In this document: positions 62,387 through 64,000 of the stretch, in pieces
How the letters are laid out: each line of letters starts with the position of its first letter
How positions within the stretch are numbered: position 1 is the first letter of the stretch
From: Phycisphaeraceae bacterium
GTDB lineage: Bacteria; Planctomycetota; Phycisphaerae; Phycisphaerales; UBA1924
NCBI GenBank assembly: GCA_020639155.1
Contig: JACKHF010000001.1
Location: forward strand, 434,001-498,000
DNA length: 64,000 nt
Reading direction: 5' to 3'
The notes under the pieces: generated by a model
The model's input: only the letters and a program-made list of their open reading frames with translations
Databases searched by the model: none
What the model was told of the DNA's origin: nothing
Translations under genes and position numbers: made by a program

Positions 62387-64000
62387 TTATCGCATCGTTG
62401 ACCGAAGCATCCAGCTTGTTCGAACTGATAGCGAATGCGGTTGTGTTGTCTCGGCGTACGACGCGCTGAGCACATCGCGTCCGTCGGCTGTGATGTCGTA
62501 GCGCGTGTCCGGCAGGCCCGTATGAGTGCGCCGAGGCTCGGCTGTCACCAGCGCGTCATTGAGTACCGCACGAAACACATCGCCTGCTCGCCGATAAACG
62601 AGGGTGCCGTCACCTTGCAACCACTGCGGACGTAATCCGCCATCTGAGGACACGCGCACTTTGCGCGTGCGCAATGGCCATGACTCGACATAGACCTCAA
62701 GCCCGCCGGTCTCCATTGATGTGTATGCGAGCATCGTGCCGTCGGGGCTGAGTCTGGGGCTTACACGATCAGCCGACGTTTCAAACACGCGCTCAAGCGA
62801 ATCACTGCCAGGACGCAGCAGAAAGATGTCTGTTGTACCGTGCCCGTCGGTCTCCACTGCCAGCGCCACCGTGCCATCCTCCCACTGCTCGCTCAGGACA
62901 ATGCCGCGCTGCGCTTCTGTGTGGGTGTAGATGGATCTGGCTGGCATGGTTCCTTGCGCATCAATGCTCCAAACATGCATGACATCATCTGCATCTGGTG
63001 CAGCGAAGAGCACCGACATGCCGTCGTTCGACCAGCACGGGAAACTCACATGCATTCCGCTGGTCAGTCGCACCGGTACTCTGCGAGCAATGTCGACACG
63101 CCAGAGATCAGTGCCATACTCGTCGGTTGCGACGTAGACCACCGTTTGCTCATCCAATGACAGACGTGGCATATCGAGCGTCATCTGAGCATCAAACATG
63201 ATCCTCCGCTCTCCTTCTGCGCTGTGCCATTCGAGGAACGATCGCGATGTGTATGAAATACCATCGCCGACAAACACAAGCATGGACGTGTTGCGTGCAT
63301 CGAAGCGAGGATAAGTTAACCCGAGTTCAAACCCGATGCCATCAACAATGGTTGTGGGTTCGCCCAACGCGGTGCCGGATACCGGATCAATCGTTGCATG
63401 CATGATCACGCCATCACGCACAAACAGAAGTGATCCGTCGTCAAGTACGCGGGGACACGAGGCATTGTCCACAATCGTGCGCACAGTACCCGATTCGAGA
63501 TCCACTGATGCGATGCGCGTGTGTTGTAATGCTGGCTCATGCACTACAAGTACCAGCGAGCGACCGTCAGCCGATATCGTCAACTGACAAAGCAGTACCT
63601 CGCTCATATTCAGCCCGACAACCGGGACAGGCAGGAGTGATCGTGCAGCAGCATCGACACGGAACAGACCGTGTCCGTTGGATCCAACTGTGTACACCGA
63701 CCCGTCACGCGCAACACACAGGCCCCATGCAGCGTCTGTAAGCGAGCATAATGCAATCGGTGCGCCATTGTCGAGTTGCACACGTCGGATCTGCCCATCA
63801 TCATGGTCGTAATATACAACGGCGCTGCCGTCGGCAGTAAAGCACGGCGAGAACGCACCTTCGGTGTCTTCGATCCGTCGCGTCTGTTGCGACAGCAACT
63901 CCTGTACACAGAGCACCGTCTTGCCCTCGTGGTTGCGCGACGTGAATACCACGCAATCGAGTGTTGGTGAGAGTGAAAAACAACCACCAACACACTGCAG
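62387..64000 (-). CDS. TolB/PD40-type propeller protein, partial at window edge
   Basis: The frame is open to the right edge of the window, so only the C-terminal 537 residues are seen. They form a TolB/WD40-like beta-propeller with the repeating SPDG pattern (CFSLSPTLDCVVFTSRNH, LSLDEQTVVYVATDEYG, LSPDGTMLAYTSMETGG). An in-frame GTG at 63952 is unlikely to be the true start because the preceding residues (FSLSPTLDC) continue a propeller blade. The protein is probably the C-terminal half of a Ser/Thr kinase, as with the protein at 38584, or a TolB-like secreted protein. Convergent with the previous gene. Confidence 0.75.
   Translation of the reverse strand: MQCVGGCFSLSPTLDCVVFTSRNHEGKTVLCVQELLSQQTRRIEDTEGAFSPCFTADGSAVVYYDHDDGQIRRVQLDNGAPIALCSLTDAAWGLCVARDGSVYTVGSNGHGLFRVDAAARSLLPVPVVGLNMSEVLLCQLTISADGRSLVLVVHEPALQHTRIASVDLESGTVRTIVDNASCPRVLDDGSLLFVRDGVIMHATIDPVSGTALGEPTTIVDGIGFELGLTYPRFDARNTSMLVFVGDGISYTSRSFLEWHSAEGERRIMFDAQMTLDMPRLSLDEQTVVYVATDEYGTDLWRVDIARRVPVRLTSGMHVSFPCWSNDGMSVLFAAPDADDVMHVWSIDAQGTMPARSIYTHTEAQRGIVLSEQWEDGTVALAVETDGHGTTDIFLLRPGSDSLERVFETSADRVSPRLSPDGTMLAYTSMETGGLEVYVESWPLRTRKVRVSSDGGLRPQWLQGDGTLVYRRAGDVFRAVLNDALVTAEPRRTHTGLPDTRYDITADGRDVLSASYAETTQPHSLSVRTSWMLRSTMR

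Noticed and set aside
1..64000. CRISPR array, insertion sequence or prophage
   Set aside because: No regularly spaced direct repeats, transposase or integrase frames, or phage structural genes were seen.

Overview
The window looks like chromosomal DNA of a planctomycete, most likely of the Phycisphaerales/Phycisphaerae group. This is inferred from three things. Four secreted proteins end in paired dockerin-like repeats with the core [A]DCDxSGxxxIFDYICFGN. Two others end in a PEP-CTERM-like tail. A sigma factor gene is translationally coupled to a giant Ser/Thr kinase-WD40 gene. No rRNA, CRISPR array, insertion sequence, integrase or prophage gene was seen.

Layout. 1-6.2 kb (minus strand): pseudouridine synthase, 2-oxoglutarate dehydrogenase E2 and E1, triosephosphate isomerase. 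6.3-14.8 kb (plus): sugar epimerase, cysteine desulfurase-like enzyme, glycosyltransferase, then a cell-division block (rsmH, a small basic ORF, a LysM membrane protein, an FtsL-like protein, a FtsI-type PBP) joined by stop/start overlaps. 14.8-23.3 kb: valS coupled to a metallopeptidase-like lipoprotein, a TPR protein, YceI, kbl and a secreted unknown. 23.3-27.5 kb (minus): an overlapping three-gene aspartate-family operon (Cys/Met PLP enzyme, fused aspartokinase-homoserine dehydrogenase without ACT domains, asd) behind a SAM-I-clan riboswitch. 27.6-31.7 kb: small unknown genes, an AlkD-like protein, an ArsR/SRPBCC pair with a visible operator, a YdeI-like protein.

31.8-38.6 kb is the most notable region, a complete RNA-repair locus. 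It holds rtcA, rtcB, a cluster of RNA genes, a Ro60-like TROVE protein (rsr) and a divergent rtcR. A consensus sigma-54 promoter (36767-36784) precedes rsr. Between rsr and rtcB lie two tRNA genes (Pro-TGG and Arg-ACG) alternating with three RNAs in which a tRNA 3' half (T arm) precedes a matching acceptor strand and, in two copies, a D arm. Each is closed by a long stem whose second helix covaries between copies. These fit YrlA-type bacterial Y RNAs, which are circularly permuted tRNA mimics.

38.6-42.7 kb: Ser/Thr kinase with WD40-like propeller plus its sigma factor. 42.8-45.4 kb: three secreted proteins. 45.7-47.6 kb: a YwgA-like/HD-phosphohydrolase pair. 48.0-55.2 kb: a heavy-metal RND efflux operon flanked by His-rich secreted proteins. 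55.4-62.1 kb: a membrane-anchored unknown and three large secreted proteins with dockerin-like ends. The window ends inside a minus-strand TolB/PD40-type propeller protein.

Start codons were chosen from visible Shine-Dalgarno sequences and family alignments recalled from knowledge. No database search was run.
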